Positions 44,815 to 53,800 of a DNA stretch of 64,000 bases are shown here, one piece after another. Position 1 is the first letter of the stretch; each line of letters opens with the position of its first letter. This DNA is from DAIPXZ01 sp036782995. GTDB lineage: Bacteria > Bacillota > Clostridia > Saccharofermentanales > Saccharofermentanaceae. The position numbers and the translations under genes are program-made. The stretch spans positions 1 to 64,000 of the forward strand of contig DAIPXZ010000004.1 of the NCBI GenBank assembly GCA_036782995.1. The letters are read 5' to 3'. A model generated the notes under the pieces. The model was not told where the DNA came from. It saw only the letters and a program-made list of their open reading frames with translations, and ran no database searches.

Positions 44815-46761
44815 TCATTCGTTATTCGTTGTATCGAAGCTTACCGGGAAGCAAAGTGCCTTTGTCTCTGCCATACTAATCGTAATATCCTTATAGTCAA
44901 CGGCAGAGTCTCCATCCTTCTTCCAGCCTTCACGCTGACCTGATTCGAAATCAAATGGCAATTTAACAAACCATCCAGGTTCATCTGGTATAACAGGCAA
45001 TGTCGAAACATCACCATTATGGTTAGATGCGAAAGCAAAATTATCAAAATAAATATCGCTGCTTGATGACGCACTGGTGAGACTCGTCAAAAGAAGAATA
45101 TGACCTAAGTGGTCGGTTGCGCCTGCGCCAAGTGGATCTAATGAGAAAGACATTGTCGCTTTATAATAGTCGCCAACGGCAGTCAAATCACTCACGACAA
45201 CAGAGGCTTCTGGTATATTTGCGCCCCACCAGCCAGTAGCTTCACTTTGAATAACAGGCTGAATCTGAAAAACGGTATAATCAGGCTCAGTCACATCAAT
45301 CGTATTCGGTAAATAAACGTCAAATGTCAAATGTGAATAGATGCCATAAATCGTTCCTAGATCTTGTAAAGCAAAACGGTTATCCCAGACTCCACCATTA
45401 GATATACCGGAAACCTTTAAAACCTTGCTATCCCCAATGGTCGCCTCAGCAAAAGCTATACTTTGATTCGGACTATCCTCATTGATACTTGCTGAATCGA
45501 TACCATTTTCGAAATCCTCTGCCATCGAAGAAGAAGAATACATTGGTACAGGATCACCCTTAATCTTTGCACGAACATAATTACCTGACGTGGATAACTC
45601 GTTTACCGGCCAATCGCAAATGCCATCCTCATTCGTATCTACTGGATTTTCAGATGTCGTCGAAAGGAATGCAGCAGAAATTTCATTTTTCTTTGCAAGC
45701 GACCAGTTGCACCAGCTGATTTTATTCGCTTCAAGATACTGCATCCAACGTTCAGCATAATTTATGTATGGTCCACCGTCACCAGTTGCTTCACTAATGC
45801 CCCATTCTGTACAAAACAGAGCTAATCCATTATCAAGCGCGTCATCAATTTTGGAGCCCATCCAATATGTGCCATCTTCTCCGGGTGCAGTGTCATGCGT
45901 TCCGGAATAGAAATGGAATGTATACATAATCTGGTTATTTAAATCAACAACTTCATTATTTATCGGTGCATCTACGAATTGACTCCAGTTGTCCGTGCCG
46001 CAAATAATAATGTTATCAACCTCATCTTTATCATATTCGCGAATTGCATTAACGACACTCTGATGATATGGAAGAAGGCTGTTTACCCATACCGAAGATG
46101 CTTCGTCTTCAGAGCCTAAACCATTTGGCTCATTTGCCGTTTCAAAAATAACGTTCTCGTAGTCACCATACTTATCTGATAAATATGCAAAAAACAATTG
46201 TGGTCCTGTATATTCAGGATGAGCAGTACGTATTTCTGTATATGCATCTAATTCTAGTCCCGCATTCAAGTATATATCATCGTTAGGATCTCCTGGTGTT
46301 AGCACATGCCAGTCGACGATTACATACATGCCCCGTTCACTTGCCAACTGAATACCTTGCTCTACTTTGGCAAGAATCTCGGCAGGATGAGAAGCATAGC
46401 CATCCTCCGCAACATACATCGCAAGACGAATGACATCGCATTCCCAATCATATGCTAATGCATCAAATGCATCACCATTAAGAATCCATTCGCCTTCGCC
46501 CCACTGTAATCCAAAGGTACTCATTCCCTTTAGTTGAATTGGATTGCCAGCTTCATCACACAACTGCCTGCGAGCAGCAGTGATCGGATCATTGTCATGA
46601 TCGCAGTCTGCAATTCGAATAGCACCATATTGGCCTACCGGTGAATTAACCGGATATTCCGTCGCTAGGACATCATTTTTCATGCCTAACGAAAGTGGAA
46701 TAACAGTGAATAAAATCGCCAGTGAAAGGATGATGCTTACACTTTTCTTTCCCATACTCAT
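44815..46761 (-). CDS. Secreted GH5 cellulase (endoglucanase), truncated by an in-frame TGA
   Basis: Signal peptide (1-33, SIILSLAILFTVIPLSLG), then a glycoside hydrolase family 5 domain (about 40-395). The acid/base glutamate is E211 in ETANEPNG and the nucleophile E319 in CTEWGISEATGDGG; DWHVLTPGDPND supplies active-site residues. After it come a linker, a first carbohydrate-binding-like beta-sandwich (about 415-590) and the start of a second one (FDFESGQREGWKKDGD). The frame stops at codon 649 by TGA and is open again directly after it for another 469 codons. As read, the product is a 648-aa secreted enzyme with an intact catalytic domain. Ribosome site AAGGAG. Located between rpsO and pnp, which are normally adjacent. 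Confidence 0.9.
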   Translation of the reverse strand: MSMGKKSVSIILSLAILFTVIPLSLGMKNDVLATEYPVNSPVGQYGAIRIADCDHDNDPITAARRQLCDEAGNPIQLKGMSTFGLQWGEGEWILNGDAFDALAYDWECDVIRLAMYVAEDGYASHPAEILAKVEQGIQLASERGMYVIVDWHVLTPGDPNDDIYLNAGLELDAYTEIRTAHPEYTGPQLFFAYLSDKYGDYENVIFETANEPNGLGSEDEASSVWVNSLLPYHQSVVNAIREYDKDEVDNIIICGTDNWSQFVDAPINNEVVDLNNQIMYTFHFYSGTHDTAPGEDGTYWMGSKIDDALDNGLALFCTEWGISEATGDGGPYINYAERWMQYLEANKISWCNWSLAKKNEISAAFLSTTSENPVDTNEDGICDWPVNELSTSGNYVRAKIKGDPVPMYSSSSMAEDFENGIDSASINEDSPNQSIAFAEATIGDSKVLKVSGISNGGVWDNRFALQDLGTIYGIYSHLTFDVYLPNTIDVTEPDYTVFQIQPVIQSEATGWWGANIPEASVVVSDLTAVGDYYKATMSFSLDPLGAGATDHLGHILLLTSLTSASSSSDIYFDNFAFASNHNGDVSTLPVIPDEPGWFVKLPFDFESGQREGWKKDGDSAVDYKDITISMAETKALCFPVSFDTTNNE

Positions 46762-46993
46762 TACACTCCTTTTTCTTACTTTATTGGAAAGGTTCTCTTT
46801 CCCACTAATTTTAGTATATCAACCGCATAGTCGTGTCATACAATTATCATGCTTTTAAATTGTGTTTTTTGTGCTTCCTGCATATTTTAGACAGTTTTTT
46901 GATATGAAAAACCATGAATTTGATATTTTCGTGTGTATTATGCACATATTATTCAAAGATAACGTTTCACGAACAAAATGCTTTGGAAGCAAC

Positions 46994-47025
46994 AAAAAAG
47001 CACCAATCTTGCGATTGATGCTTTT
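46994..47025 (-). terminator. Terminator of rpsO
   Basis: Minus-strand stem GCATCAATC/GATTGGTGC followed by T6. The 230 bases between it and the cellulase start contain a possible -10 TATACT but no clear -35. Confidence 0.8.
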
Positions 47026-47066
47026 CGTGTTTTTCTTGTAATGCTATCCTAAAAGATAACCACGGA

Positions 47067-47330
47067 TTACTTACGGATTCCGAGTCTTGCAATAATCGAA
47101 CGATAACGCTCAATATCAATCTTTGTAAGATAATCCAAAAGACCTCTTCTTTGACCAACCATCATGAGAAGTCCTCTTCTGGAGTGGTGATCATTCGGAT
47201 GTGCCTTCAAGTGTTCTGTAAGATGATTAATTCTTGCTGTAAGAATTGCAATCTGTACTTCCGGTGAACCTGTATCGCCTTCCTTAAGACCATACTCCTT
47301 GATAATTTCTGCTTTGTTTACTGCGGCCAT
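47067..47330 (-). CDS. rpsO: 30S ribosomal protein S15
   Basis: Binds 16S rRNA; 87 aa with TGSPEVQIAILTARINHLTEHL and HHSRRGLLMMVGQRRGLLDYL. The ATG at 47330 follows GGAGGAAAG; an ATG five codons upstream is before the ribosome site. Own promoter, and the leader can fold, possibly for S15 autoregulation. Confidence 0.97.
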   Translation of the reverse strand: MAAVNKAEIIKEYGLKEGDTGSPEVQIAILTARINHLTEHLKAHPNDHHSRRGLLMMVGQRRGLLDYLTKIDIERYRSIIARLGIRK

Positions 47331-47411
47331 ATTTCTTTCCTCCATTCATCCTATAGCAAAGTATGTGGTCGGACCCTTCCACAAACTGTGTCTATGGCAA
47401 AATACTCATGA

Positions 47412-47440
47412 ATACTATCACACAAGGCTGAATTTGTAAA
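47412..47440 (-). promoter_or_regulatory. Promoter of rpsO
   Basis: TTTACA, 17 bases, TAGTAT on the minus strand, about 80 bases before rpsO. The leader between (47331-47405) has short complementary segments (TTTGTGG/CCACATA) that could be an S15 leader. Confidence 0.5.
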
Positions 47441-47471
47441 GTAAAAGAATGCAAAAAAGTGTAATCTCCCG

Positions 47472-48605
47472 TCATTGCGGTTTGATTATGTGAATATATC
47501 CTACTTCCGCACCATAATCAATCGAATTCGAAAGCTTTTCTATCTCCTCATCTGTTCTCGGGCACGCAATCGGATCGAGCCCGCGCCAGGTATTTCTGCC
47601 AGAAGTTTTTGCCAAATACATGGCTTGGTCAGCTAAGTCTACATGTGCCTGCAAAGACATAGTCGTTTGAATCTCTTCAAAAAACGGAAATGGTACAAAG
47701 CCGATGCTACAAGTAACACTTCGTGCGTCCTTTGCGCGTTCACCAGATACAATTACCGATTCTGCAAGATTATTTCGTAGTTGCTCGGCATAATCAGCAA
47801 AATTCGCAGGGTACTTATGGCACACTACTGCCACAAATTCTTCGCCGCCATTACGGATAATAACACCCGAGTCACCCACAGTGTTCCGAAGACTTGCCCC
47901 GACATCGCGCAAAACCTGGTCTCCATATAAATGACCGAAATCATCATTGATTCGCTTAAAATGATCAATGTCAATCATATATATACAATAACAGGGCGTA
48001 CCGATTGTTTTCGGCCCTGAGCCTCTGCTTAAATCGCACATAACCTGTGTCCGTAATATTTCGGATAGCTCTTGCGTGAAATATTTGCGGTTAAAACATC
48101 CCGTCGTCTCGTCGTAATACTTTTCCGAGCTTGCTACACTCACATATTGACGAATCGAATCCATCCAAGAGCCACTCGTGTCCATGTGACGGAAAGGATC
48201 GTCAGAGCTGATTGTTTGCTGCATAGATAACGGAATAGTAGATGCCGCCTTCGTCCTTTTCTTCACCTCCGACAGAATACTGTTCACCGGGCGGAAAACA
48301 ACGCGATCGAATATCACCGTCAAGACCAAAGTTACTATAACGGAATATATAAGCATGCCGAAAAAAACGGTCAACACAATGGTTCGCGCCGTATAGTTCA
48401 TATCATTCCACGACGCAAAGACCGTAAAATTGAGAGCATCACCGAGAATCAAATTGATAAAAAGCCCAACGAGTAATGATGTTGCAAACATGCAAATAAA
48501 GAAGAACGTTCCTGCTTTCAGGAGCGAATCCCATGTGCCGACGCGAAAAACATCGGAGAAAAATTTCTTCGCTTTTTGCAAAAAGGTAGTCGCCTTATTG
48601 CTCAT
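47472..48605 (-). CDS. Diguanylate cyclase (GGDEF) membrane protein
   Basis: Makes cyclic di-GMP. Two membrane helices (about residues 28-50 and 72-95) flank a short outer segment, followed by a HAMP-like/linker part and a GGDEF domain at about 170-350. The active-site motif is RNGGEEF near residue 261. The RxxD inhibitory site that usually lies five residues before it is not present, so product inhibition may be absent. 377 aa from the ATG at 48605 (GGGGGG ribosome site). No other c-di-GMP gene is seen in the window. Confidence 0.88.
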   Translation of the reverse strand: MSNKATTFLQKAKKFFSDVFRVGTWDSLLKAGTFFFICMFATSLLVGLFINLILGDALNFTVFASWNDMNYTARTIVLTVFFGMLIYSVIVTLVLTVIFDRVVFRPVNSILSEVKKRTKAASTIPLSMQQTISSDDPFRHMDTSGSWMDSIRQYVSVASSEKYYDETTGCFNRKYFTQELSEILRTQVMCDLSRGSGPKTIGTPCYCIYMIDIDHFKRINDDFGHLYGDQVLRDVGASLRNTVGDSGVIIRNGGEEFVAVVCHKYPANFADYAEQLRNNLAESVIVSGERAKDARSVTCSIGFVPFPFFEEIQTTMSLQAHVDLADQAMYLAKTSGRNTWRGLDPIACPRTDEEIEKLSNSIDYGAEVGYIHIIKPQ

Positions 48606-48728
48606 CTCGTTGCCCCCCAGCAATATCCTTAACCATTTTGAATTATAGCATTTCTCTTTTCTATAAAAGTGAAGTTAATGTAAACGATAGTGCGAAATGC
48701 TAAAGAAATATTGGGAATGATTTTTCCT

Positions 48729-48756
48729 TTGATTCATGATGAAAACGTGGTATCAT
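48729..48756 (+). promoter_or_regulatory. Promoter of the PPi-phosphofructokinase gene
   Basis: TTGATT, 16 bases, TATCAT on the plus strand, 64 bases before the start. Confidence 0.55.
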
Positions 48757-48819
48757 TTCAATGGCTTATTTGGTATATGGATAAGTATTAATTTCTACTA
48801 CACTTTAGGAGGATATTTC

Positions 48820-50076
48820 ATGACTATGTTAAAAGGTAACCTGATGTTTGGCCAATCTGGCGGACCAACTTCCGTCATCAACGCTTCTGCAGCCGGTGTT
48901 TTCATCGAGGCTTTGAAGCACAGCGATGTAATTGAAAATGTATACGGAGCGGCAAACGGCATTGTCGGTATTTTAAATGAAAAGTTTTACGATATCGGAA
49001 AAGAAGATTTGAGCGAGCTCGAGCTTTTGAAGTTCACACCTTCTTCAAATCTCGGTTCTTGCCGTTATAAGCTGGCTGATGCTGACAAGGATGACACAGA
49101 TTACAAACGCATCCTCGAGGTTTTCAAGAAGTACAACATTCGTTATTTCTTCTACAACGGCGGAAACGATTCCATGGATACATGCAATAAGATTTCCAAG
49201 TTTATGCAAAAGTCCGGTTATGATTGCCGCGTAATGGGCGTTCCGAAGACGATTGATAACGACCTTTTCGGAACAGACCACTGCCCTGGTTTCTCTTCTG
49301 CTGCAAAATATATCGCAACAACTACAATGGAAGTTTATCAAGATGCTCGCGTTTACGACACGGGTATGATTTGCGTAATCGAAGTTATGGGTCGTCATGC
49401 CGGCTGGCTCACAGCGGCTACACGTCTGGCCACAGAAAAGGGTTGCGGTCCGGATTTGATTTATCTTCCAGAGGTAGATTTCGACCTCGACAAGATGCTT
49501 GCAGATGTGAAGGAAATTTATGCAAAGAATGGTAAAGTAATTATCGCCGTTTCTGAAGGTGTACAGACCAAGGACGGCAAGTTCATTCCAGAGCTCGTTG
49601 CTACAGACAATGTTGCTGTTGATTCGTTTGGTCATAAGCAATTGGGTGGTACAGCTACCGTTTTGGCTGACTTCCTGAAAAAGGAAACTGGCGCAAAGGT
49701 TCGTGGCATTGAGCTTTCTTTGATGCAGCGTTGTGCTTCTCACTGTGCTTCTAAGTCCGATATCGAAGAGTCTTTCCTTTCTGGTAAGACCGCTGTAATT
49801 AAGGCTTTGGAAGGTATGACAGATTACATGGTAGGCTTCGAGCGTGACATGTCTTCCGGAAAGTACGAGTGCAAGATTAAGCTTCTCCCGTTGAACGATG
49901 TTGCTAACACGGAGAAGAAGGTTCCGCTCGAGTGGTTGAACGCTGACGGCAACTTCGTAAACGAGAAGTACGTTGAATATGCATTACCTTTGATCGCTGG
50001 CGAGACCGAACAACCGAAGGAAGATGGACTCCCACGCTTCGCTCGTTTGAAGAAGGTATTGGTTGAAAAGAAGTAA
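48820..50076 (+). CDS. pfp: Pyrophosphate-dependent 6-phosphofructokinase
   Basis: Phosphorylates fructose-6-phosphate with pyrophosphate instead of ATP, reversible glycolysis step. PFK fold with GQSGGPTSVINASAAG at the start, FYNGGNDSMDTCNKIS near residue 95 and the PKTIDNDLFGTDHCPGFSSA block near residue 125. The GGND sequence at the donor site (ATP enzymes have GGDGS) and the KTIDND lysine indicate the PPi type. 418 aa. AGGAGG before the ATG at 48820. Codon use shifts to clean C/G-ending codons, as expected of a highly expressed gene. Monocistronic with a strong terminator. Confidence 0.9.
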   Translation: MTMLKGNLMFGQSGGPTSVINASAAGVFIEALKHSDVIENVYGAANGIVGILNEKFYDIGKEDLSELELLKFTPSSNLGSCRYKLADADKDDTDYKRILEVFKKYNIRYFFYNGGNDSMDTCNKISKFMQKSGYDCRVMGVPKTIDNDLFGTDHCPGFSSAAKYIATTTMEVYQDARVYDTGMICVIEVMGRHAGWLTAATRLATEKGCGPDLIYLPEVDFDLDKMLADVKEIYAKNGKVIIAVSEGVQTKDGKFIPELVATDNVAVDSFGHKQLGGTATVLADFLKKETGAKVRGIELSLMQRCASHCASKSDIEESFLSGKTAVIKALEGMTDYMVGFERDMSSGKYECKIKLLPLNDVANTEKKVPLEWLNADGNFVNEKYVEYALPLIAGETEQPKEDGLPRFARLKKVLVEKK

Positions 50077-50111
50077 TTTCTTTTCGATAATACTTGATTA
50101 AAGAATCACAA

Positions 50112-50149
50112 AAAGGGTATCAACGATTTGTTGATACCCTTTCTTTTTT
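50112..50149 (+). terminator. Terminator of pfp
   Basis: Stem AAAGGGTATCAAC/GTTGATACCCTTT, five-base loop, then CTTTTTT. Confidence 0.9.
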
Positions 50150-50191
50150 GGTAAAAGTGCTTTTTCGCACTATACACGAAACAAATTGTTC

Positions 50192-50893
50192 CTACTTTGT
50201 TTTTTTCTTCTTTGTTTTGGCTGGAGCTGTCTTTGTCACAGACTGTCTGCCCTGCTTTCCCTTTTGCTCCGATTTGATTGTTTTGGTCTTTGGCATACGA
50301 CGTTCAAGGACATCCTTTGATGCTACTGAATAACCGAAGAAACCAAGCATTTTCCCGAGAGAAAAGTATTCTCCGTGAACATATGCAACAAGATTTGCTT
50401 TTTCAAGACATATCTTGCCTTTCTCATCAAATAGTCGTTCATCCACTTCGGTAGAAACCACCTCGGCGATAAACATATCATGCGAACCAAGCTCCGTCTT
50501 TGAAATAACTTTACATGAAAGCGAAATCGGTGCTTCATCGATAGCCGGTGCATATTGGAGACCGGATGCAGGAGCGGCATGTAATGCCAATGAAGCAAAT
50601 TTGTCTTCATCAGCACCTGACTTCACTCCGCAATAATCGACCGCTTTGCATAATGATTCGGATACCAAATTGATGACGAACTCTCCTGTTTCCTCAATGA
50701 GCGGATATGAATGTCTCGATTTTCGTAAAGAAATACTCACCATTGGCGGTTCGGAATTGATTGTACCCGTCCATGCAACCGTCACGATATTCGGACGTGA
50801 TTCCGGTTTTTCTTTATCCTTACCGGCGCAAGAAATCATCACAACAGGAACAGGATTGAGTAATGTTGAAGTGGGCATGATTTTTTTGTTCAT
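50192..50893 (-). CDS. Flavin reductase-like FMN-binding protein
   Basis: 233 aa of the flavin reductase domain family (PF01613-like): LLNPVPVVMISCAG at the N-terminus, NIVTVAWTGTINSEPPMVSISL near residue 36 and FVINLVSESLCKAVDYCG near residue 75. The last 30 residues are a lysine-rich tail (KTKKKKTK). ATG at 50893 after AAGGAGAT; a long open frame upstream overlaps the next gene and is not used. Physiological substrate unknown. It follows the GNAT-methyltransferase gene by 14 bases. Confidence 0.85.
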   Translation of the reverse strand: MNKKIMPTSTLLNPVPVVMISCAGKDKEKPESRPNIVTVAWTGTINSEPPMVSISLRKSRHSYPLIEETGEFVINLVSESLCKAVDYCGVKSGADEDKFASLALHAAPASGLQYAPAIDEAPISLSCKVISKTELGSHDMFIAEVVSTEVDERLFDEKGKICLEKANLVAYVHGEYFSLGKMLGFFGYSVASKDVLERRMPKTKTIKSEQKGKQGRQSVTKTAPAKTKKKKTK

Positions 50894-50907
50894 AAGAATC
50901 TCCTTAA

Positions 50908-52020
50908 TTAATGTAATGCATAGATGCCAAACATTTCGTGATTTAGCAAGTAATCTTTTATCTCTACGCCACCCGAAAAGCCAATCAGTCGGCCGTCTTT
51001 TCCGATTACTCGATGACACGGAACTAAAATGGGCAATGGATTGTCACTGCAAGCCGATCCGACAGCACGTGTCAAATTACGTGCTGCTATTTTATCATTT
51101 GCCGTAAGTGCCAGTGCGATATCTTCATAGCTGACCGTCACTCCGAAGGGTATTTCACAAAGCTGTTCCCATACGTGTTTTTGGAAATCACTACCATACG
51201 GGAAAGAGACACGAACATCGAACTTTGTTCGTCTCTTGTCGAAGTACTCCCGTAGTTCTTTCGCGCACTTATCCACTTCACTTGGTAATTTGATGTCTTG
51301 TAAATCCATATCGGCTATTGTCTGTTTATTGTAAAGGAAACCATTTTGATCAGCAATTCCGATGCGAATGGCAACGCTTCGGTCAAGCGAATCATCCACA
51401 CTTTGTTCGTATAAATAGAAGCGTGTTCCCTCAACGGCTTCACCGCTACCGCGTATGGCAACAATACCTTTTTGAAACGGAACAAAAGCAACAGAATAAT
51501 CCGGATAATCAGATACAAGTAACGAATAGAGACCGGCCGAAATAAAAACACCATTCTCACGCAAAGCATCTTCGAGAAAAGCATCTTGTCGCATTCCACA
51601 TCCGACAACGATAGATTCGAGAATGGAATCATTTTCCCCAACAAGAATGGATACGCGATGGAGACCCATAGTAAAGAATGCATATCGAATGATAAGATCA
51701 ATCGCCTTGATATGGTATGCCAAGCAATCATTTTCAGTATCATTGGCGGCAGCTCCGATGACGGATACCAGCGATGGAACAAAATGAGCAACGATAGTCG
51801 CACTTTGATTTCGTTCATGAATGTGTTCCAGTCCGACTATTGCAAAAGGAATCGCTGCTTCGTCCACTTTGACGGATACGAGAAAAATGCGCGCGCCTTC
51901 ATCCGCAATTGCATTACGAACAAAAGAAGATACATCATCTGTAGCATCGCGAAGTATTTGTGCGGCTCGAATTTTCGGAATATCATGAATTTTAACGTTT
52001 GAAATCGATATGTCCAGCAT
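50908..52020 (-). CDS. GNAT-like domain fused to O6-methylguanine-DNA methyltransferase
   Basis: 370 aa with two parts. The C-terminal about 100 residues are an MGMT/Ogt catalytic domain: FQKHVWEQLCEIPFGVTVSY and the alkyl-acceptor motif LPILVPCHRVIG with the reactive cysteine near residue 339, which repairs O6-alkylguanine. The N-terminal about 170 residues resemble an N-acetyltransferase fold (FAIVGLEHIHERNQSATIVA, then RYAFFTMGLHRVSILVGEND). The middle (170-270) may be the degenerate N-domain of Ogt. The ATG at 52020 follows AGGAGG; upstream ATG lies before that site. An unusual fusion; the GNAT assignment is by pattern only. Confidence 0.8.
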   Translation of the reverse strand: MLDISISNVKIHDIPKIRAAQILRDATDDVSSFVRNAIADEGARIFLVSVKVDEAAIPFAIVGLEHIHERNQSATIVAHFVPSLVSVIGAAANDTENDCLAYHIKAIDLIIRYAFFTMGLHRVSILVGENDSILESIVVGCGMRQDAFLEDALRENGVFISAGLYSLLVSDYPDYSVAFVPFQKGIVAIRGSGEAVEGTRFYLYEQSVDDSLDRSVAIRIGIADQNGFLYNKQTIADMDLQDIKLPSEVDKCAKELREYFDKRRTKFDVRVSFPYGSDFQKHVWEQLCEIPFGVTVSYEDIALALTANDKIAARNLTRAVGSACSDNPLPILVPCHRVIGKDGRLIGFSGGVEIKDYLLNHEMFGIYALH

Positions 52021-52055
52021 GAACCTCGTACCTCCTATGCTCATCCTTTGTCGAA

Positions 52056-53507
52056 TTATTCATCGATTCCCAAAATCAGATCTGTACCATAATGAAGCTG
52101 CTCGTCCATTTCTTCATTGTAGGTATCCTCCGAAATCACATGGAGCGAATATACAGCTTGGTTCATCACAGATTCATACTGACTTAAATATGTGCCGTAT
52201 TTTTGCGCCGCCATAGAAGCAATCCAAACAGACGGAAATGAAACTACCGGCAAAAAACCTTCTTCATTTTCCAATCGTGCACGAAGAAGTAATGCATCCT
52301 CATCCAAAGCCATGAAGGCAGCAAAATCAGAAGCAATGGCCTTGCTTTCAGATTGTGATGATACGCAAATCGGATAGACAGTCAGCACAGGCGTTGATAA
52401 CTCTCCGCTGGTTGCTGATGGTAATTGTGCAAATGATAATGTGTTCGGCATATTGTTGTCGTAACGAAGCATTTCACTCGAATGATCCACCCATATGCCG
52501 ACTTTTCGGGACAATCGTGGATCAGACGTCGCAAATAGTTCCTCTTTTTCCTCTTCGGAAAGGCTTTCAAAGCAGTACTCATTATTGTACCAGCTACGAA
52601 GGTAAAGCAACGAATCGATAAAGGATTGATTCTCGGAAAGAGCCTCATGATCAAGCATGGAGATGTAATCAGCTCCTTGCGTAGAGGCTGGGAGTAGGGA
52701 AAGTAATTCTGATGCTCGATAATATGGTAAATAGTCGCTGTCGAGAGTTGCAAAGCCTTCTTGCATCGTAGCTAATAGCTGTGAAAGTGATGACATATCC
52801 TGAATAAAGTCCACACTATTAATCCCTGCGGCGCTTAATACTTCAAGATTAATATAAAGTAAATCTACTGACGATGTATACGGAATGCCCATAAGCGAAT
52901 CATCATAATACAACTGCGATACCATCGACGGATATATGTTATTAGCGGAAAGAAGTGAATTGTCAGCAAGCCAATTGTTCAATGGCTCACAATATCCTTC
53001 TGTTATTGCACTATCATAGGTATCGGTTACAAAAATATCCGGCATACTTGATGACGAATTCCATGATTCGATTGCCGATGCACTTGCACCCGTCATAGAC
53101 GTCTGATAGACCTCGATTACAAAAGGCAAATCTATCGCGTCCAATAATTCAAGAGATACGTTTGTACCGGTAATGCCCTCACCTAGCATACCTTCCGCCT
53201 TGGCGACCGATAGCTTTGCAAGATATTGACAGGTTTCCAAAGAAAGTGGTGTAGCTATCGTTATCGTTGGCGGTGTAGTATATGCATTCGAATCAGATGA
53301 ATCCGGAACAGTAATTTGGGTTTCGGTAGAAGAAGACGGAATGGTCGGAAATTCAAGCTTTTTTTGACGACAAGCAGAAAACGAAAAGAGCATGGAAGAA
53401 ACGATAATTACAGAAAGAAAACGCAAAAGAAAATCACGTGTAGCGTGCTGACAACAAGTCGACGGGAAATACGCAGCCGGATGAAAAATGTCCTTCGAAA
53501 AACGCAC
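52056..53507 (-). CDS. Extracellular solute-binding lipoprotein (ABC transporter family 1 type)
   Basis: 483 aa. After a 25-residue positively charged start comes a lipoprotein signal with lipobox SFSAC (lipid cysteine near residue 46), then a Ser/Thr-rich linker and a periplasmic-binding-protein fold (LPFVIEVYQTSMTGASASAI, VGIWVDHSSEM, FAAFMALDEDALL). It resembles sugar-binding family 1 proteins. The start is GTG at 53507 after AAAGGAG, and an extended -10 (TGTTATAAT) lies upstream at 53538. No permease or ATPase genes are next to it, so the transporter partner is elsewhere. Confidence 0.78.
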   Translation of the reverse strand: MRFSKDIFHPAAYFPSTCCQHATRDFLLRFLSVIIVSSMLFSFSACRQKKLEFPTIPSSSTETQITVPDSSDSNAYTTPPTITIATPLSLETCQYLAKLSVAKAEGMLGEGITGTNVSLELLDAIDLPFVIEVYQTSMTGASASAIESWNSSSSMPDIFVTDTYDSAITEGYCEPLNNWLADNSLLSANNIYPSMVSQLYYDDSLMGIPYTSSVDLLYINLEVLSAAGINSVDFIQDMSSLSQLLATMQEGFATLDSDYLPYYRASELLSLLPASTQGADYISMLDHEALSENQSFIDSLLYLRSWYNNEYCFESLSEEEKEELFATSDPRLSRKVGIWVDHSSEMLRYDNNMPNTLSFAQLPSATSGELSTPVLTVYPICVSSQSESKAIASDFAAFMALDEDALLLRARLENEEGFLPVVSFPSVWIASMAAQKYGTYLSQYESVMNQAVYSLHVISEDTYNEEMDEQLHYGTDLILGIDE

Positions 53508-53590
53508 GACTATACGCTCCTTTGCATTAATGTTTTCATTATAACAATAAAATGCAGGAATAGATAAACAAGCGAATATTTTGTCGAGAT

Positions 53591-53624
53591 AAAAAAAGGT
53601 TTCGGAAATAATTTCCGAAACCTC
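53591..53624 (-). terminator. Terminator of tRNA-Thr
   Basis: Minus-strand stem AGGTTTCGGAAA/TTTCCGAAACCT with T7. Confidence 0.88.
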
Positions 53625-53634
53625 TTAATTGTTA

Positions 53635-53709
53635 TGGAGCCGATGGTGAGAATCGAACTCACGACCTATTCATTACGAGTGAATTGCTCTACCCCTGAGC
53701 CACATCGGC
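53635..53709 (-). tRNA. tRNA-Thr (CGT)
   Basis: Acceptor GCCGATG/CATCGGC, D-arm GCTCAGGGGTAGAGC, anticodon loop CTCGTAA (anticodon CGT), T-loop TTCGATT, encoded CCA. 75 bases. Confidence 0.95.
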
Positions 53710-53740
53710 AAAATATGCTTTGTTTCAAGGCACGCAATAA

Positions 53741-53769
53741 ACTATACAAATTTATGGCGATGCTGTCAA
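53741..53769 (-). promoter_or_regulatory. Promoter of tRNA-Thr
   Basis: Perfect TTGACA, 17 bases, TATAGT on the minus strand. Confidence 0.75.
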
Positions 53770-53800
53770 GACAATCTGCCGAAAATCGAATGCATTTCTC

